Made by a program: the position numbers and the translations under genes. This document shows positions 27,806 through 36,647 of a stretch of 64,000 nucleotides of DNA, one piece after another. Numbering within the stretch: position 1 is the stretch's first letter; every line of letters starts with the position of its first letter. Under the pieces are notes generated by a model that was not told where the DNA came from, made no database searches, and saw only the letters and a list, made by a program, of their open reading frames with translations. This stretch comes from Saccharothrix sp. ALI-22-I (lineage in GTDB: Bacteria; Actinomycetota; Actinomycetes; Mycobacteriales; Pseudonocardiaceae). Where the stretch lies: the NCBI RefSeq assembly GCF_001984175.1, contig NZ_MTQP01000056.1:124001-188000 (forward strand), written 5' to 3'.

Positions 27806-28644
27806 TCCGCGAACCGCTCGCGGCCGGTATGACCAGGCACTGGGACGTGTCCGAGGTCGTGGTCGACACCCGGACCGAGTTCCAGCACCTGGTGATCGCC
27901 CGTACCGCACAAGGGTTGTCGCTGTTCTGCGACGACGACCGGCAGAGCACCGAGTTCAGCCAGTTGACCTACCACGAGGCCCTGATGGCGCCGGCGCTGC
28001 TGCTCGCCGACCGCGTCGACCGGGTGCTGGTCATCGGGTCCTCGGAGGGCGTGGTGTGCCAGATGGCGGTGGCGGCGGGCGCTTCGGTGGTCGACCACAT
28101 CGACATCGACGCGCAGGCCGTGCGGCTGTGCGCCGAGCACCTGCCTTACGGGTACACGGTGGAGGAGTTGGCGCTCGCCGAGAAGGGCGAGGGCGCGATC
28201 CGCGTCCAGTACATCGACGGTTACGAGTACATCCGCACCACCTCCGAGCGTTACGACATCGTCCTGGTGGACCTGCCGGACGAGCGCGAGGAGGAGGCGC
28301 AGCACAACCGCCTGTACGGCGCGGAGTTCCTGGCCCTGTGCAAGGCGCTGCTCACGCCGGGTGGCGTCGTGGTGTCCCAGGCGGGCTGCCAGACGATGTG
28401 GCGCAACACCACGCTGATCCGCATGTGGCAGCGGTTCAACGAGGTGTTCGGCACGGTGGCTTACTACGGCTCGGACGAGCACGAGTGGGCCTACCTGTTC
28501 GGGCGCGCCGACGAGGTGGCCGACCCGACCGCGTTGATGGTCGAACGGCTGCCGGAGTGCGGCTACCAGCCGGAGACGATCGACGACCTGGCCTTGGTCG
28601 GCAACTCGATCCCGCCGTACCTGGTGCGCCACTCGCCGGCCTGA
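27802..28644 (+). CDS. speE: Spermidine synthase-like aminopropyltransferase
   Basis: A 280-residue Rossmann-fold aminopropyltransferase. LSLFCDDDRQSTEFSQLTYH is the substrate-entry region (cf. YhExxxxP), RVLVIGSSEG the nucleotide loop (usually GGGxG), VDHIDIDAQAVRLC the acidic strand that holds decarboxylated SAM, and IVLVDLPDE the catalytic-loop Asp. The GGGDG motif is altered to GSSEG, unusual for a canonical SpeE. It starts at TTG 27802 inside the speD stop. It transfers an aminopropyl group to a diamine; the acceptor is uncertain because of the divergence. Confidence 0.82.
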   Translation: MIREPLAAGMTRHWDVSEVVVDTRTEFQHLVIARTAQGLSLFCDDDRQSTEFSQLTYHEALMAPALLLADRVDRVLVIGSSEGVVCQMAVAAGASVVDHIDIDAQAVRLCAEHLPYGYTVEELALAEKGEGAIRVQYIDGYEYIRTTSERYDIVLVDLPDEREEEAQHNRLYGAEFLALCKALLTPGGVVVSQAGCQTMWRNTTLIRMWQRFNEVFGTVAYYGSDEHEWAYLFGRADEVADPTALMVERLPECGYQPETIDDLALVGNSIPPYLVRHSPA

Positions 28645-28656
28645 GATCCGCTTGAT

Positions 28657-28690
28657 CGGGGCCGTCCTACCTCCGGGCAGGACGGCCCCG
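28657..28690 (+). terminator. Hairpin terminator after the polyamine operon
   Basis: CGGGGCCGTCCT (28657-28668) pairs perfectly with AGGACGGCCCCG (28679-28690), a 12-bp stem with a 10-nt loop, 12 nt past the speE stop. The 22-bp repeat array begins 5 nt later. Confidence 0.9.
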
Positions 28691-28694
28691 CTGC

Positions 28695-28826
28695 GTGTTC
28701 TGAGCGTTCAACTCGGGTGTTCTGAACGTTGGACACGCGCGTTCTGAACGTTGGACACGCGTGTTCCGAACGTTGGACACGCGTGTTCCGAACGTTGGAC
28801 ACGCGTGTTCTGGGCGTTGGACACGC
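28695..28826. repeat. Six-unit 22-bp tandem repeat array
   Basis: Six head-to-tail 22-bp units fill the gap between the convergent speE and S9 peptidase genes. The shared core is GTTCTGAACGTTGGACAC followed by GCG[T/C]. Units 4 and 5 are identical (GTTCCGAACGTTGGACAC), and unit 1 has a diverged second half (CGTTCAACTCGG). Each junction makes the perfect palindrome ACACGCGTGT, and each unit contains AACGTT. The same units recur at 42855-43016. The function is unknown. Confidence 0.95.
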
Positions 28827-28837
28827 GGGGGTGGGGG

Positions 28838-30898
28838 TTAGGCGAGGGCGCGGTGGAGGAAGTCGACCTGGAGCAGGAGGAGGTTTTCGGCCACCTGCTC
28901 CTGGGGGGTCATGTGGGTCACGCCGGAGAGCGGTAGGACGGTGTGGGGGCGGCCTGCGGCGAGGAGCGCCGATGAGAGGCGCAGGGTGTGGGCGGCCACC
29001 ACGTTGTCGTCCGCCAGGCCGTGCACGATCATCAGCGGGCGCTCCAGCTTCGGGGCGTCGGCGATGAGCGAGTTCGAGTCGTAGACGTCGGGCTGGTCGG
29101 CCGGGTGGCCGAGGTAGCGCTCGGTGTAGTGGGTGTCGTAGAGCCGCCAGTCGGTGACCGGCGCGCCGGCGATGCCCGCGTGGAACACGTCCGGACGGCG
29201 CAAGACGGCCAACGCCGCCAGGTAGCCGCCGTAGGACCAACCGCGGATGCCCACCCTGGTGAGGTCGAGGTCGGGTTCCTGCGCGGCGACCGCGTGCAGG
29301 GCGTCGACCTGGTCGTCGAGGGTGGCGCCGGCGAAGTCGAACGCGATCTCCCGCTCCCACGCCGGACCACGACCGGGCGTGCCGCGACCGTCCACCACCA
29401 GGACCGCGAAGCCCTGGTCGGCCAGCCACTGCGACGTCAGGTAGGCGTTGCGCGCCGAGATCACGCGCTGCGCGTGCGGGCCGCCGTACGGGTCCAGCAG
29501 CACCGGCAGCTTCACGCCCGGCACGTGGTCGCGCGGGAACAGCAGCGCGGCCCGCAGGTCGCGGTCGCCGACGGTCATCAGCCGTACTTCCGGCGTGAGC
29601 ACCGGGGTTTCGGCGAACGTGCCGATCTCACCGCCGGTGGACACCGTCACCTTCGGCCCGAAGTGGTCCATCGACGAACGGGCCAGCACCAGCACGCCGC
29701 CCGCGCGGGTCGCGCCGTGCACACCGTCCTCTGTGGACAGTCGGGTGATGTTGTCCCCCGTCACCAGGAAGACGTGCGTCTGGGTCGGGTCGTCGGTGGA
29801 CGCGGTGACCAGGACGCCGTCCTCGGCCACGTCCACCACCGACCGCACCTGGAAGCCGTCCGGGGTCCACGCGCGGTCGCCGACGACGAGCCGGTTCGCG
29901 TCACCGATCGGCAGCACGCGCAGCAGTTCGCCGTCCGGCGTCCAGGCCGGCGTCCCGGGGACGATCTCCAGCCAGTGCGGGTCGGTGTCGTCGGCCACCA
30001 CGTCGGCCGCGCCGGTCTCGACGTCCACCGCCAGCACCTGCACGCGGCGCTGGTCGCGGGACTGGACTTGGAGCAGCGGCTTGCCGTGCGAAGACCACGA
30101 CACCGCGCTCAGGTACGGGAACGCGTCGTGGTCCCACGCCACGTCCACCCGACCGGCGCCGAAGACCGCCACCCCGACCACGGCGTTGGCCTCGCCCGCG
30201 GCCGGGTACGCGATCTCGGCGGCGGGCGTGCCGGGGTTCGCCGGGTCGGCGATGTGCCAGCGCGGCACCGGCGCGTTGTCCACCCGGGCCGCCAGCACGT
30301 GCTCGCCGTCCGGGGAGAACCAGTACCCCCGGAAGCGGCTCATCTCCTCGGCCGCGATGAACTCCGCCAGACCCCAGGTGACGTCCGGCCCGTCCGGTGA
30401 GGCGACCACCCGGTCCGCGCCGGTCTCCAGGTCCACGACGTGCAGCGCGCCGTCCGCCACGTAACCGACCTTGCGGCCGGTCGGGTCCAGGCGCGGATCG
30501 ATCACCGCACCCGTCACCGGCAGCTCCCGCACCGCGCCGCCGGCGAGTTCGACCACGAACAACCTGCCGGACAACGCGAACGCCGCCTGCCGCACGTCAC
30601 TGTCGGTGGAGTAGCCGACGATGCCCGCCGCCGACTCACGGGTGCGCTCGCGGCGCGCCCTCTCCTCCGGGGACAGGTCCTCGGGGTCGGTCAGCAGGGT
30701 GCTCGGGTCGGCCAGCAGCGTCTCGGTCCGGGTGGCGGTGTCGAACGCCCACAGGCCGTTGGCCCGGCTCGTGGCCGTGGCGGTGCGGAGGAAGTACACC
30801 TTGGCGCCGTCCGGTGCCGCGGTGAAGGTCCTCGGCGCGCCGAGGGTGAACCGCTGGGTGCGCGCGTGCTGGCGCGGGAAGGAGATCTCGTTGCCCAC
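28838..30898 (-). CDS. S9 family prolyl oligopeptidase/DPP IV-like peptidase
   Basis: A 686-residue serine peptidase with an N-terminal beta-propeller (residues about 30-430; DPP IV-like, including the substrate-amine-binding ITAAEEMSRFRGYWFSPDG-like region AAEEMSRFRGYWFSPDG) and a C-terminal alpha/beta-hydrolase domain. The nucleophile is Ser555 in GWSYGG, Asp is in HGLADDNV, and His in LSGVTHMTPQEQV. The EE pair in AAEEMSRFRG is characteristic of dipeptidyl peptidase IV, so removal of X-Pro dipeptides is likely. There is no signal peptide, so it is probably cytosolic. GTG 30898 follows TAGGGT by 6 nt, a leaderless pattern. Confidence 0.9.
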   Translation of the reverse strand: MGNEISFPRQHARTQRFTLGAPRTFTAAPDGAKVYFLRTATATSRANGLWAFDTATRTETLLADPSTLLTDPEDLSPEERARRERTRESAAGIVGYSTDSDVRQAAFALSGRLFVVELAGGAVRELPVTGAVIDPRLDPTGRKVGYVADGALHVVDLETGADRVVASPDGPDVTWGLAEFIAAEEMSRFRGYWFSPDGEHVLAARVDNAPVPRWHIADPANPGTPAAEIAYPAAGEANAVVGVAVFGAGRVDVAWDHDAFPYLSAVSWSSHGKPLLQVQSRDQRRVQVLAVDVETGAADVVADDTDPHWLEIVPGTPAWTPDGELLRVLPIGDANRLVVGDRAWTPDGFQVRSVVDVAEDGVLVTASTDDPTQTHVFLVTGDNITRLSTEDGVHGATRAGGVLVLARSSMDHFGPKVTVSTGGEIGTFAETPVLTPEVRLMTVGDRDLRAALLFPRDHVPGVKLPVLLDPYGGPHAQRVISARNAYLTSQWLADQGFAVLVVDGRGTPGRGPAWEREIAFDFAGATLDDQVDALHAVAAQEPDLDLTRVGIRGWSYGGYLAALAVLRRPDVFHAGIAGAPVTDWRLYDTHYTERYLGHPADQPDVYDSNSLIADAPKLERPLMIVHGLADDNVVAAHTLRLSSALLAAGRPHTVLPLSGVTHMTPQEQVAENLLLLQVDFLHRALA

Positions 30899-31024
30899 CC
30901 GGACACCCTACGGGGGTCGCGACCCACCCCTGTCTTGGTTCACGTCTTTGAGCCGACCTGAACCGCACCGCCAGGAGGGCCGTAGTTGTCGGTGGAGCGA
31001 CAGACGGACCAAGGAGGAGTGAGT

Positions 31025-31708
31025 GTGATCCGACGAAACCGAATCGCCATCGCCGTCGCGGGCGGCATGGCAGCCGTGCTCGCGCTGGTCATGTGGACAT
31101 CCAACGCCACCGGCCTGCAGGGCAAGACGGTCGCGCAGACCGAGCAGGTGGGGGCCGCGGCCCAGGGCGACTACGGAGACGTCCAGGAGCCCTTGGCCCC
31201 TCCGACCAGCGAAGAAGCAGCGGCGCCCGTCGAGGACGCCCCGGTCGAGGTGCCCGCCGCCGAAGCGCCGGAGGGCCAGGCGGCGCCGGCGCCGTCCGGT
31301 CCCCAGGTGACGCTGGTGGGCAAGAGCGTGCCGAAGATGGGCGACGTCGTGCAGGATGGCGACGGCCGGACGCTGTACCGGTTCGACAAGGACACGCCGG
31401 ACCCGGCGAAGTCCAACTGCGAGGGTCAGTGCGCCGTGACGTGGCCGCCCGTGTTGTCCAACGGCGCGCCGCAGTTGCAGGGCGTGGACCCGGCGCTCGT
31501 TTCGACGGTGAAGCGGGCCGATGGCACCGAGCAGGTCACCCTGGACGGCTGGCCGCTCTACACCTACTCGAAGGACGAGGCGCCGGGCCAGTGGAAGGGC
31601 CAGGGTGTCGGCAACACCTGGTTCGTGGTGCAGCCCAACGGCAAGCGCAACGTGGAGTGCCTGCCCGCGGGGGTGACCGTGCCGCCGGCGCCGCCGGCCA
31701 AGTCGTAG
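31025..31708 (+). CDS. Secreted COG4315-repeat lipoprotein-like protein
   Basis: A 227-residue exported protein. MIRRNRIAIAVAGGMAAVLA is an uncleaved or cleaved signal/anchor without a lipobox Cys. A Pro/Ala/Glu-rich spacer follows, then two copies of the repeat found in COG4315 proteins: DGRTLYRFDKDTPDPAKSNC with CAVTWPPV, and DGWPLYTYSKDEAPGQWKGQ with TWFVVQPNG. The Cys pair SNCEGQC probably forms a disulfide. GTG 31025 is chosen for AAGGAGG with 7-nt spacing. The function of these repeats is unknown; it acts outside the membrane. Confidence 0.8.
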   Translation: MIRRNRIAIAVAGGMAAVLALVMWTSNATGLQGKTVAQTEQVGAAAQGDYGDVQEPLAPPTSEEAAAPVEDAPVEVPAAEAPEGQAAPAPSGPQVTLVGKSVPKMGDVVQDGDGRTLYRFDKDTPDPAKSNCEGQCAVTWPPVLSNGAPQLQGVDPALVSTVKRADGTEQVTLDGWPLYTYSKDEAPGQWKGQGVGNTWFVVQPNGKRNVECLPAGVTVPPAPPAKS

Positions 31709-31727
31709 TCCACTGTGGAATGCCCTG

Positions 31728-31756
31728 ATCCCCCGGCCTGGGGTTGGCCGGGGGAT
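31728..31756. terminator. Bidirectional hairpin between the COG4315 gene and glyA
   Basis: ATCCCCCGGCC (31728-31738) pairs with GGCCGGGGGAT (31746-31756), an 11-bp stem with a 7-nt loop, followed by TTT in the plus direction. Confidence 0.85.
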
Positions 31757-31795
31757 TTGGGCGTTGTGCAGTGGGCCGCTATTCCGTGTCGTCGT

Positions 31796-33061
31796 TCACA
31801 GCGTGGGGTACAGCGGGTGCTTGGCGGCCAGCACCTCGACCCGCGCCCGCAGCTCCGCCAGGTCCGGCGACGCCTGCAACGCCGCCGCGATGACGTCCGC
31901 CACCTCGGTGAAGTCCGCCGCACCGAACCCGCGCGTGGCCAGCGCCGGCGTGCCGATGCGCAGGCCGGAGGTCACCATCGGCGGACGCGGGTCGTTCGGC
32001 ACCGCGTTGCGGTTGACCGTGATCCCCACCTCGTGCAACCGGTCCTCGGCCTGCTTGCCGTCCAATTCGGACGCCACCAGGTCGACCAGCACCAGGTGCA
32101 CGTCCGTGCCGCCGGTGAGCACCTTCACCCCCACCGCCGCGGCGTCCGGCTGGGACAGTCGGTCGGCGAGGATCTTCGCGCCCTCGACCGTGCGCCGCTG
32201 CCGGTCGGCGAACTCCGGTGACGCGGCGTGCTTGAACGCCACCGCCTTGCCCGCGATCACGTGCTCCAGCGGGCCGCCCTGCTGGCCGGGGAACACCGCA
32301 GAGTTGATCTTCTTCGCCAGGTCGGCCTCGTTGGTGAGGATCACACCGCCGCGCGGACCGCCGAGGGTCTTGTGCGTGGTCGTGGTCACGACGTGCGCGT
32401 GCGGCACCGGGCTCGGGTGCAGCCCGGCCGCCACCAGACCGGCGAAGTGCGCCATGTCGACCATCAGGTAGGCGCCCACCGAGTCGGCGATGCGGCGGAA
32501 CTCGGCGAAGTCGAGCTGACGCGGGTAGGCCGACCAGCCCGCCACGATCAGCTTCGGCTGGTGTTCCAGCGTCAGCCGCTCGACCTCGGCCATGTCGACC
32601 CGGCCGTCTTCCTCCGAGACGTGGTAGGGCACCACGTTGTAGAGCTTGCCGGAGAAGTTGATCCGCATGCCGTGCGTGAGGTGCCCGCCGTGCGCCAGGT
32701 CCAGGCCCAGGATCGTGTCGCCCGGCTGGAGCAGGGCGAACATCGCGCACGCGTTGGCCTGCGCGCCCGAGTGCGGCTGCACGTTGGCGAAACCGGCGCC
32801 GAACAGGTCCTTGACCCGCTGGATCGCCAGCCGCTCGATCACGTCGACGTTCTCGCAGCCGCCGTAGTAGCGGCGGCCGGGGTAGCCCTCGGCGTACTTG
32901 TTGGTCAGCACCGACCCCTGCGCCTGGAGCACCGACACCGGCGTGAAGTTCTCCGAGGCGATCATCTCCAGCGTGCTCTGCTGCCGGCGCAACTCGGCGG
33001 CCACGGCGTCCGCGACCTCCGGGTCGAACTCCGCGAGGGAGGTGTTGAAGTGCTCGGACAT
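31796..33061 (-). CDS. glyA: Serine hydroxymethyltransferase
   Basis: A 421-residue PLP enzyme that interconverts serine and glycine with tetrahydrofolate. [20 protein letters not shown] is the N-terminal substrate region, [12 protein letters not shown] carries the pyridine-N Asp, and [15 protein letters not shown] contains the Schiff-base Lys. The length is standard. It starts 13 bp after the gcvT stop, so both sit in one transcript under the glycine riboswitch at 34284-34470, tying it to glycine catabolism and one-carbon supply. Confidence 0.96.
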   Translation of the reverse strand: MSEHFNTSLAEFDPEVADAVAAELRRQQSTLEMIASENFTPVSVLQAQGSVLTNKYAEGYPGRRYYGGCENVDVIERLAIQRVKDLFGAGFANVQPHSGAQANACAMFALLQPGDTILGLDLAHGGHLTHGMRINFSGKLYNVVPYHVSEEDGRVDMAEVERLTLEHQPKLIVAGWSAYPRQLDFAEFRRIADSVGAYLMVDMAHFAGLVAAGLHPSPVPHAHVVTTTTHKTLGGPRGGVILTNEADLAKKINSAVFPGQQGGPLEHVIAGKAVAFKHAASPEFADRQRRTVEGAKILADRLSQPDAAAVGVKVLTGGTDVHLVLVDLVASELDGKQAEDRLHEVGITVNRNAVPNDPRPPMVTSGLRIGTPALATRGFGAADFTEVADVIAAALQASPDLAELRARVEVLAAKHPLYPTL

Positions 33062-33074
33062 GTGTGGGTCTCCC

Positions 33075-34175
33075 TTACGAAGAGCGCTTGTAGAAGGGCA
33101 GTGCGACGACTTCGACCGGCTCGCGCTTGCCGCGGACGTCCACCGACAGCTCGGTGCCGGGCTCGGTGTTGCCGACGGCGACGTACGCCATCGCCACCGA
33201 GTACCCCAGGGTCGGCGACAGGGCACCGCTGGTGACCTCGCCGATGACGTTGCCCGTCGCGTCCAGCACCGGGTACCCGTGCCGGGGCGCGCGGCGTGAG
33301 GCGGTCTTCAGGCCGACCAGCTTGCGGTCCGGCCCCTGTTCGGCGACGGCGGCCAGGGCGTCGCGGCCGATGAAGTCGCCCGGCTTGTCGAGCTTCACCA
33401 CCCGGCCGAGGTTGGCGTGGAACGGCGTGCTGTCGCGGCCCAGCTCGTTGCCGTACAGCGGCATGCCCGCCTCCAGCCGCAACGTGTCGCGGCAGCCCAG
33501 GCCGGCGGGCTTGAGGTCGTGCGGCGCGCCGGCCGCCAGCAGGGCCTGCCAGACGTGCGCGGCGTCGTCCGGCGCGACGAACAGCTCGAAGCCGTCCTCA
33601 CCGGTGTAGCCGGTGCGGGCGAGCAGCACCGCCTTGCCGGCCACCTCGGTCGGGTACGACGCGTAGTACTTCACCGTGGCCAGGTCGGTGGGCGTGAGGC
33701 CTTCGAGGATCGCGGTGGCCTTCGGGCCCTGCACGGCGAGCAGCGCGTAGTCGGTCGACTTGTCCGCGACGGTCGTGTCGAAGCCCTTCGCCCGCGCCAC
33801 CAGCGCCTCGTGCACGACGGCGGCGTTGGAGGCGTTCGCGACGACCAGGTACTCCAGTTCACCGGTGCGGTAGACGATCAGGTCGTCGATCACACCGCCG
33901 TCGGCCTCGCAGATCATCGTGTAGCGGGCGCGGCCGACGCCGATCGCGGACGCGTGGCCGACCAGGGCGTGGTCCAGCGCGGCGCCCGCCTCGGGGCCGG
34001 TGAGCACGATCTCACCCATGTGGGTCAGGTCGAACAGGCCCGCCGAGGTGCGCACCGCGTGGTGCTCGGCCAGCTCGCTGTCGTAGCGCAGCGGCATCCG
34101 CCAGCCCGCGAAATCGGTGAACATGGCGCCCAGCGCCTCGTGCTCGGCGTGCAGGGGCGTGCGGCGGCTTTCCAT
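33075..34175 (-). CDS. gcvT: Aminomethyltransferase, glycine cleavage T-protein
   Basis: A 366-residue folate-dependent T-protein of the glycine cleavage system. It releases ammonia and passes the methylene group from H-protein to tetrahydrofolate. [20 protein letters not shown] is the N-terminal signature, [17 protein letters not shown] and [13 protein letters not shown] are domain landmarks, and [19 protein letters not shown] is the classical GcvT motif with the catalytic Asp. gcvH and gcvP are not in this window. A tandem glycine riboswitch precedes it. Confidence 0.96.
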   Translation of the reverse strand: MESRRTPLHAEHEALGAMFTDFAGWRMPLRYDSELAEHHAVRTSAGLFDLTHMGEIVLTGPEAGAALDHALVGHASAIGVGRARYTMICEADGGVIDDLIVYRTGELEYLVVANASNAAVVHEALVARAKGFDTTVADKSTDYALLAVQGPKATAILEGLTPTDLATVKYYASYPTEVAGKAVLLARTGYTGEDGFELFVAPDDAAHVWQALLAAGAPHDLKPAGLGCRDTLRLEAGMPLYGNELGRDSTPFHANLGRVVKLDKPGDFIGRDALAAVAEQGPDRKLVGLKTASRRAPRHGYPVLDATGNVIGEVTSGALSPTLGYSVAMAYVAVGNTEPGTELSVDVRGKREPVEVVALPFYKRSS

Positions 34176-34283
34176 CAGGCGGGGTCCTCCCTGGGTGCGG
34201 ACATGCCGGTAGCGCCGACCGGTCGGGTCGGCGGAAGCGTACGAAGGATGACACGGTCCATCGGAGACTCCTCGTCGAGTGAG

Positions 34284-34470
34284 CCTCCCCCTCTGTTCAT
34301 GAGCCTGAGAGCTTCGCCGCCGGATGAGGGCGGCTTGCACCGTGGGCGAGGCGCCGCGAACACGCCTGCTTTCCAGAGTTGCCTTCGTCGGGCGGTAGCT
34401 GTGCCTGAGAGATTCCGGGGAGGAGTTGCTCCTTCGGCGCCCCAGGCGGTGCTGAGGACTCTCCCGCGCG
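34284..34470 (-). promoter_or_regulatory. Tandem glycine riboswitch controlling gcvT-glyA
   Basis: Two aptamers read on the minus strand. The first runs from GCGGGAGAGTCC through GCCGAAGGAGCAACTC to GGAATCTCTCAGGCA. The second contains CGACGAAGGCAACTCTGGAAA, shortened here to its core GAAGGCAACTCTGGAAA, then GGCGAAGCTCTCAGGC and ends ACAGAGGGGGAGG. The paired GAAGG..AACTC and CTCTCAGGC elements are the conserved cores of the glycine aptamer. Glycine binding would switch on gcvT and glyA. The segment between its end and the gcvT start (34176-34283) presumably holds the expression platform. Confidence 0.9.
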
Positions 34471-34538
34471 ACATCGACGGCCGTGTTCAGTTGGTACCGC
34501 CAGACGCTAGGCGTGCCCGGGGACGGGGTCAAGCCTGG

Positions 34539-34841
34539 TCACAGGCTCTTCTCGGCCCGGACGCTCTCGACCACCCGGCGCTCGGCGTAGAACGACACGA
34601 ACGGGATGGTGCCCGCGAGCAGCACCAGGGCGGTGCCCTTGATCGACCAGCGGGCCTTGAGCGCCAGGTCGACGGTGATCACCAGGTACACCGCGTACAG
34701 GAAACCGTGGATCGGGCCGACGACCTGCATCATGCCCTCGTTGCCGCCCGCGTACTTGGCGATCATCGCGACCACGAGCAGCAGCAGGCCGACGCCGACC
34801 ACGTAAGCCATGAACCGGAACCTGGTCAACGCGCCGCTCAT
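34539..34841 (-). CDS. DUF3817 membrane protein
   Basis: A 100-residue integral membrane protein with three hydrophobic segments. FRFMAYVVGVGLLLLVVAMI, VGPIHGFLYAVYLVITVDLA and GTALVLLAGTIPFVSFYAER match the DUF3817 family, with its conserved GPIHGFLY. The family is common in actinobacteria and of unknown function. It lies 15 bp after the stop of the membrane protein gene at 34857, so the two form an operon. Confidence 0.85.
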   Translation of the reverse strand: MSGALTRFRFMAYVVGVGLLLLVVAMIAKYAGGNEGMMQVVGPIHGFLYAVYLVITVDLALKARWSIKGTALVLLAGTIPFVSFYAERRVVESVRAEKSL

Positions 34842-34856
34842 CGCCCTACCTTCGCC

Positions 34857-35258
34857 TCACCGCTGGTCCCGCGCGTGGAGTTGGGCGAGCATGCGGTTGT
34901 AGGCCGCGAGCTCGTCGTCCTCGTCGTCGTGCGCGGGTGCTCTGACGGGCTCAACGGTAACGACCGGCTTCGACGGCGCGGCCACCGGCTCCGGCGCGGC
35001 CTCGTGCGCGCCCGCAGCCGCGGCCTCGGCGGCTTCCTCGGCCTTGCGTCGCGCGTCCAGCCTGCGGATGCGCCACACCATGAACGCCGGGAAGAGGCCG
35101 AACAGCGGCCACTGGAAGACGTAGCCCAGGTTCTGGAACGTGCCACCGGCCTCGGAGAACCGCTCCCACTGCCAGTAGGCCAGGCCGCAGCAGACGACGA
35201 GTGCCGCCAGGCACACGGCCCCGACGGCCAGGCGCTGGGGAGTGAAGAGGCCTTGCAC
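34857..35258 (-). CDS. Actinobacterial two-helix membrane protein
   Basis: A 133-residue protein with two transmembrane segments (residues about 8-26 and 47-62: RLAVGAVCLAALVVCCGLAY and VFQWPLFGLFPAFMVWRIRR). A charged Ala/Glu/Pro-rich cytosolic tail follows, ending ELAAYNRMLAQLHARD. The YxWQWxRF pattern between the helices and the AYNxxLAxLxxxD tail recur in a conserved actinobacterial family of unknown function. It is in an operon with the DUF3817 gene. Confidence 0.75.
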   Translation of the reverse strand: MQGLFTPQRLAVGAVCLAALVVCCGLAYWQWERFSEAGGTFQNLGYVFQWPLFGLFPAFMVWRIRRLDARRKAEEAAEAAAAGAHEAAPEPVAAPSKPVVTVEPVRAPAHDDEDDELAAYNRMLAQLHARDQR

Positions 35259-35285
35259 GCCTTCAAGAGTACTGCGCCAGGGCTT

Positions 35286-35306
35286 GGGCTCCCCGCACGG
35301 GAGCCC
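35286..35306 (-). terminator. Hairpin after the gene at 35379
   Basis: GGGCTCCC (35286-35293) pairs with GGGAGCCC (35299-35306), an 8-bp stem with a 5-nt loop, between two minus-strand units. Confidence 0.7.
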
Positions 35307-35378
35307 ACCCCTCGAAGGTGAGGGCTCCGCTACCGCAGGAGCCCGCCCCGACTCGGTTGCCCGACTACTCGTCCCGAC

Positions 35379-35867
35379 TCAGGCCACGCCGTCCCGGCGT
35401 TGCCTCTGCAACCTGGCCACGCACCAGGCCGCCGCGCTACCCCGACGCAGGTGCTGGAGCACCGTCATCGGGCCGAGACGACGACCGAGGTCGGCGGGCG
35501 TGAGCCCGGCCGCCCGGTAGTCCAGAGCCCGCTGGTCCAACGGGCTGATGCCCGCGTCCCACCACTGCTCCGCCTCGGACAGGTCGCCCACCAGCTGCCA
35601 GTAGCTGGCGGCCGCGGCGAGCAGAGCCTCGGGCACCTCGGGCGCCCGCTTCCGCATCGCCGCGACGTACGCCGGATCCGCGGATTCGACCTTCACCAGG
35701 CCTCGCGGTCCGCCATTCGCCCGCTGCACGGGGATCCCCGGCGCGGACGGTGGTGCCTCCGCGAGCCACGCGTCCTTGATCCGGTTCACCTCCTGCAGCT
35801 CGGCGTCGTCCGAGCGCTCAGCCGCCCACTGCCTCAGCAGCTCGTCGACTCCGGAGTCCTCGACCAT
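35379..35867 (-). CDS. Hypothetical protein (162 aa)
   Basis: ATG 35867 is preceded by GAGGAGG. The protein is soluble, with no signal peptide or membrane segment. A mid-section EALLAAAASYWQLVGDLSEA, EQWWDAGISPLDQRALDYRA is followed by GLTPADLGRRLGPMTVLQHL, which looks like a short helix-turn-helix or helical repeat, then a basic tail (RLQRQRRDGVA). The ribosome site, codon use and the following terminator support a real gene. I do not recognise the family. Confidence 0.7.
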   Translation of the reverse strand: MVEDSGVDELLRQWAAERSDDAELQEVNRIKDAWLAEAPPSAPGIPVQRANGGPRGLVKVESADPAYVAAMRKRAPEVPEALLAAAASYWQLVGDLSEAEQWWDAGISPLDQRALDYRAAGLTPADLGRRLGPMTVLQHLRRGSAAAWCVARLQRQRRDGVA

Positions 35868-36058
35868 TCTGCCTCCTCGTCGGTCGAAGATCAGCCAATG
35901 CGACGCACCGTATTAGCGGGTACCGACAACCGCTAGACCCTGGTTTGTCAAAAACCCTGTTACCAGGGCGTTATAGCCCTCATTCCACCCGTACGGTGCA
36001 ACGCCGACGGCTGGCAACTACCGGGTGTAACCGCATTGAGCGGACTTCGTCGGGTCCG

Positions 36059-36220
36059 CTAGGCGAAGAGGCTGCGGACGAAGGTGATGATCGACTCGGC
36101 GCCGGACTGGAGCCACCCGAGCGCGGTCCTCACCCCGTCGGCGGACTCGTTCGGCTGGGTGATCAGGAGGAACAGCACCAGCGCGACCGCCGCCAGTGTC
36201 ACCACCTTCTTGACGTTCAC
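36059..36220 (-). CDS. Small single-pass membrane protein (53 aa)
   Basis: GTG 36220 opens a 53-codon frame: a basic start (MNVKKVV), a hydrophobic helix (TLAAVALVLFLLI), then TQPNESADGVRTALGWLQSG and a second amphipathic helix ending FVRSLFA. I recall closely similar small membrane proteins across actinomycetes (TAVALVLFFVIxxPxxAA...). The function is unknown. It lies alone between two minus-strand genes. Confidence 0.7.
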   Translation of the reverse strand: MNVKKVVTLAAVALVLFLLITQPNESADGVRTALGWLQSGAESIITFVRSLFA

Positions 36221-36647
36221 TGATCGGTCTCCGTCCGTATCACAGGGCAGGGGCGGCCTGATGCCGCTCCGGTCGGGTCACCCGACATGGTCCCTCATTC
36301 ACCCGGATGATGACCGTGGAACCCCCTGTCATCGCTCGACCGGCGGCATGGACGGCCACCCAACCGTGCCTGGGCCGCCCTGGTTGTCACCCGATCGGAC
36401 GATCAAGGGGACCCACGGTCCCGCCGATCACCAAGGTACGGGCCACTCGCCCCTCCCCCAGCACGGACACCGAGGTCTTCAGACACCCTCAGCTCCTCGT
36501 AGCCCCTCACCTGATTGCGCTGGCTCACGCACTGAGCGTGACAAAGGCCGATGGCGGCCGCCACTCATTTCCTGTACCCCTTCAGGTGGATTTTTTGCGC
36601 CTTTTTCTGATCACCGCAGGTTTACTTGCCAGTAGGTCGGGCGCGGG
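36221..36647. other. 427-bp intergenic region, locally AT-rich
   Basis: No convincing gene. The stretch 36570-36630 contains T runs (GGATTTTTTGCGCCTTTTTC) that are unusual in this genome and lie just past the stop of the CoA-transferase gene, where they could form a terminator or a silenced AT-rich patch. Confidence 0.5.

Noticed and set aside
28695..28826. Reading the 22-bp array as a CRISPR
   Set aside because: Units are contiguous with no unique spacers and no cas genes are near.
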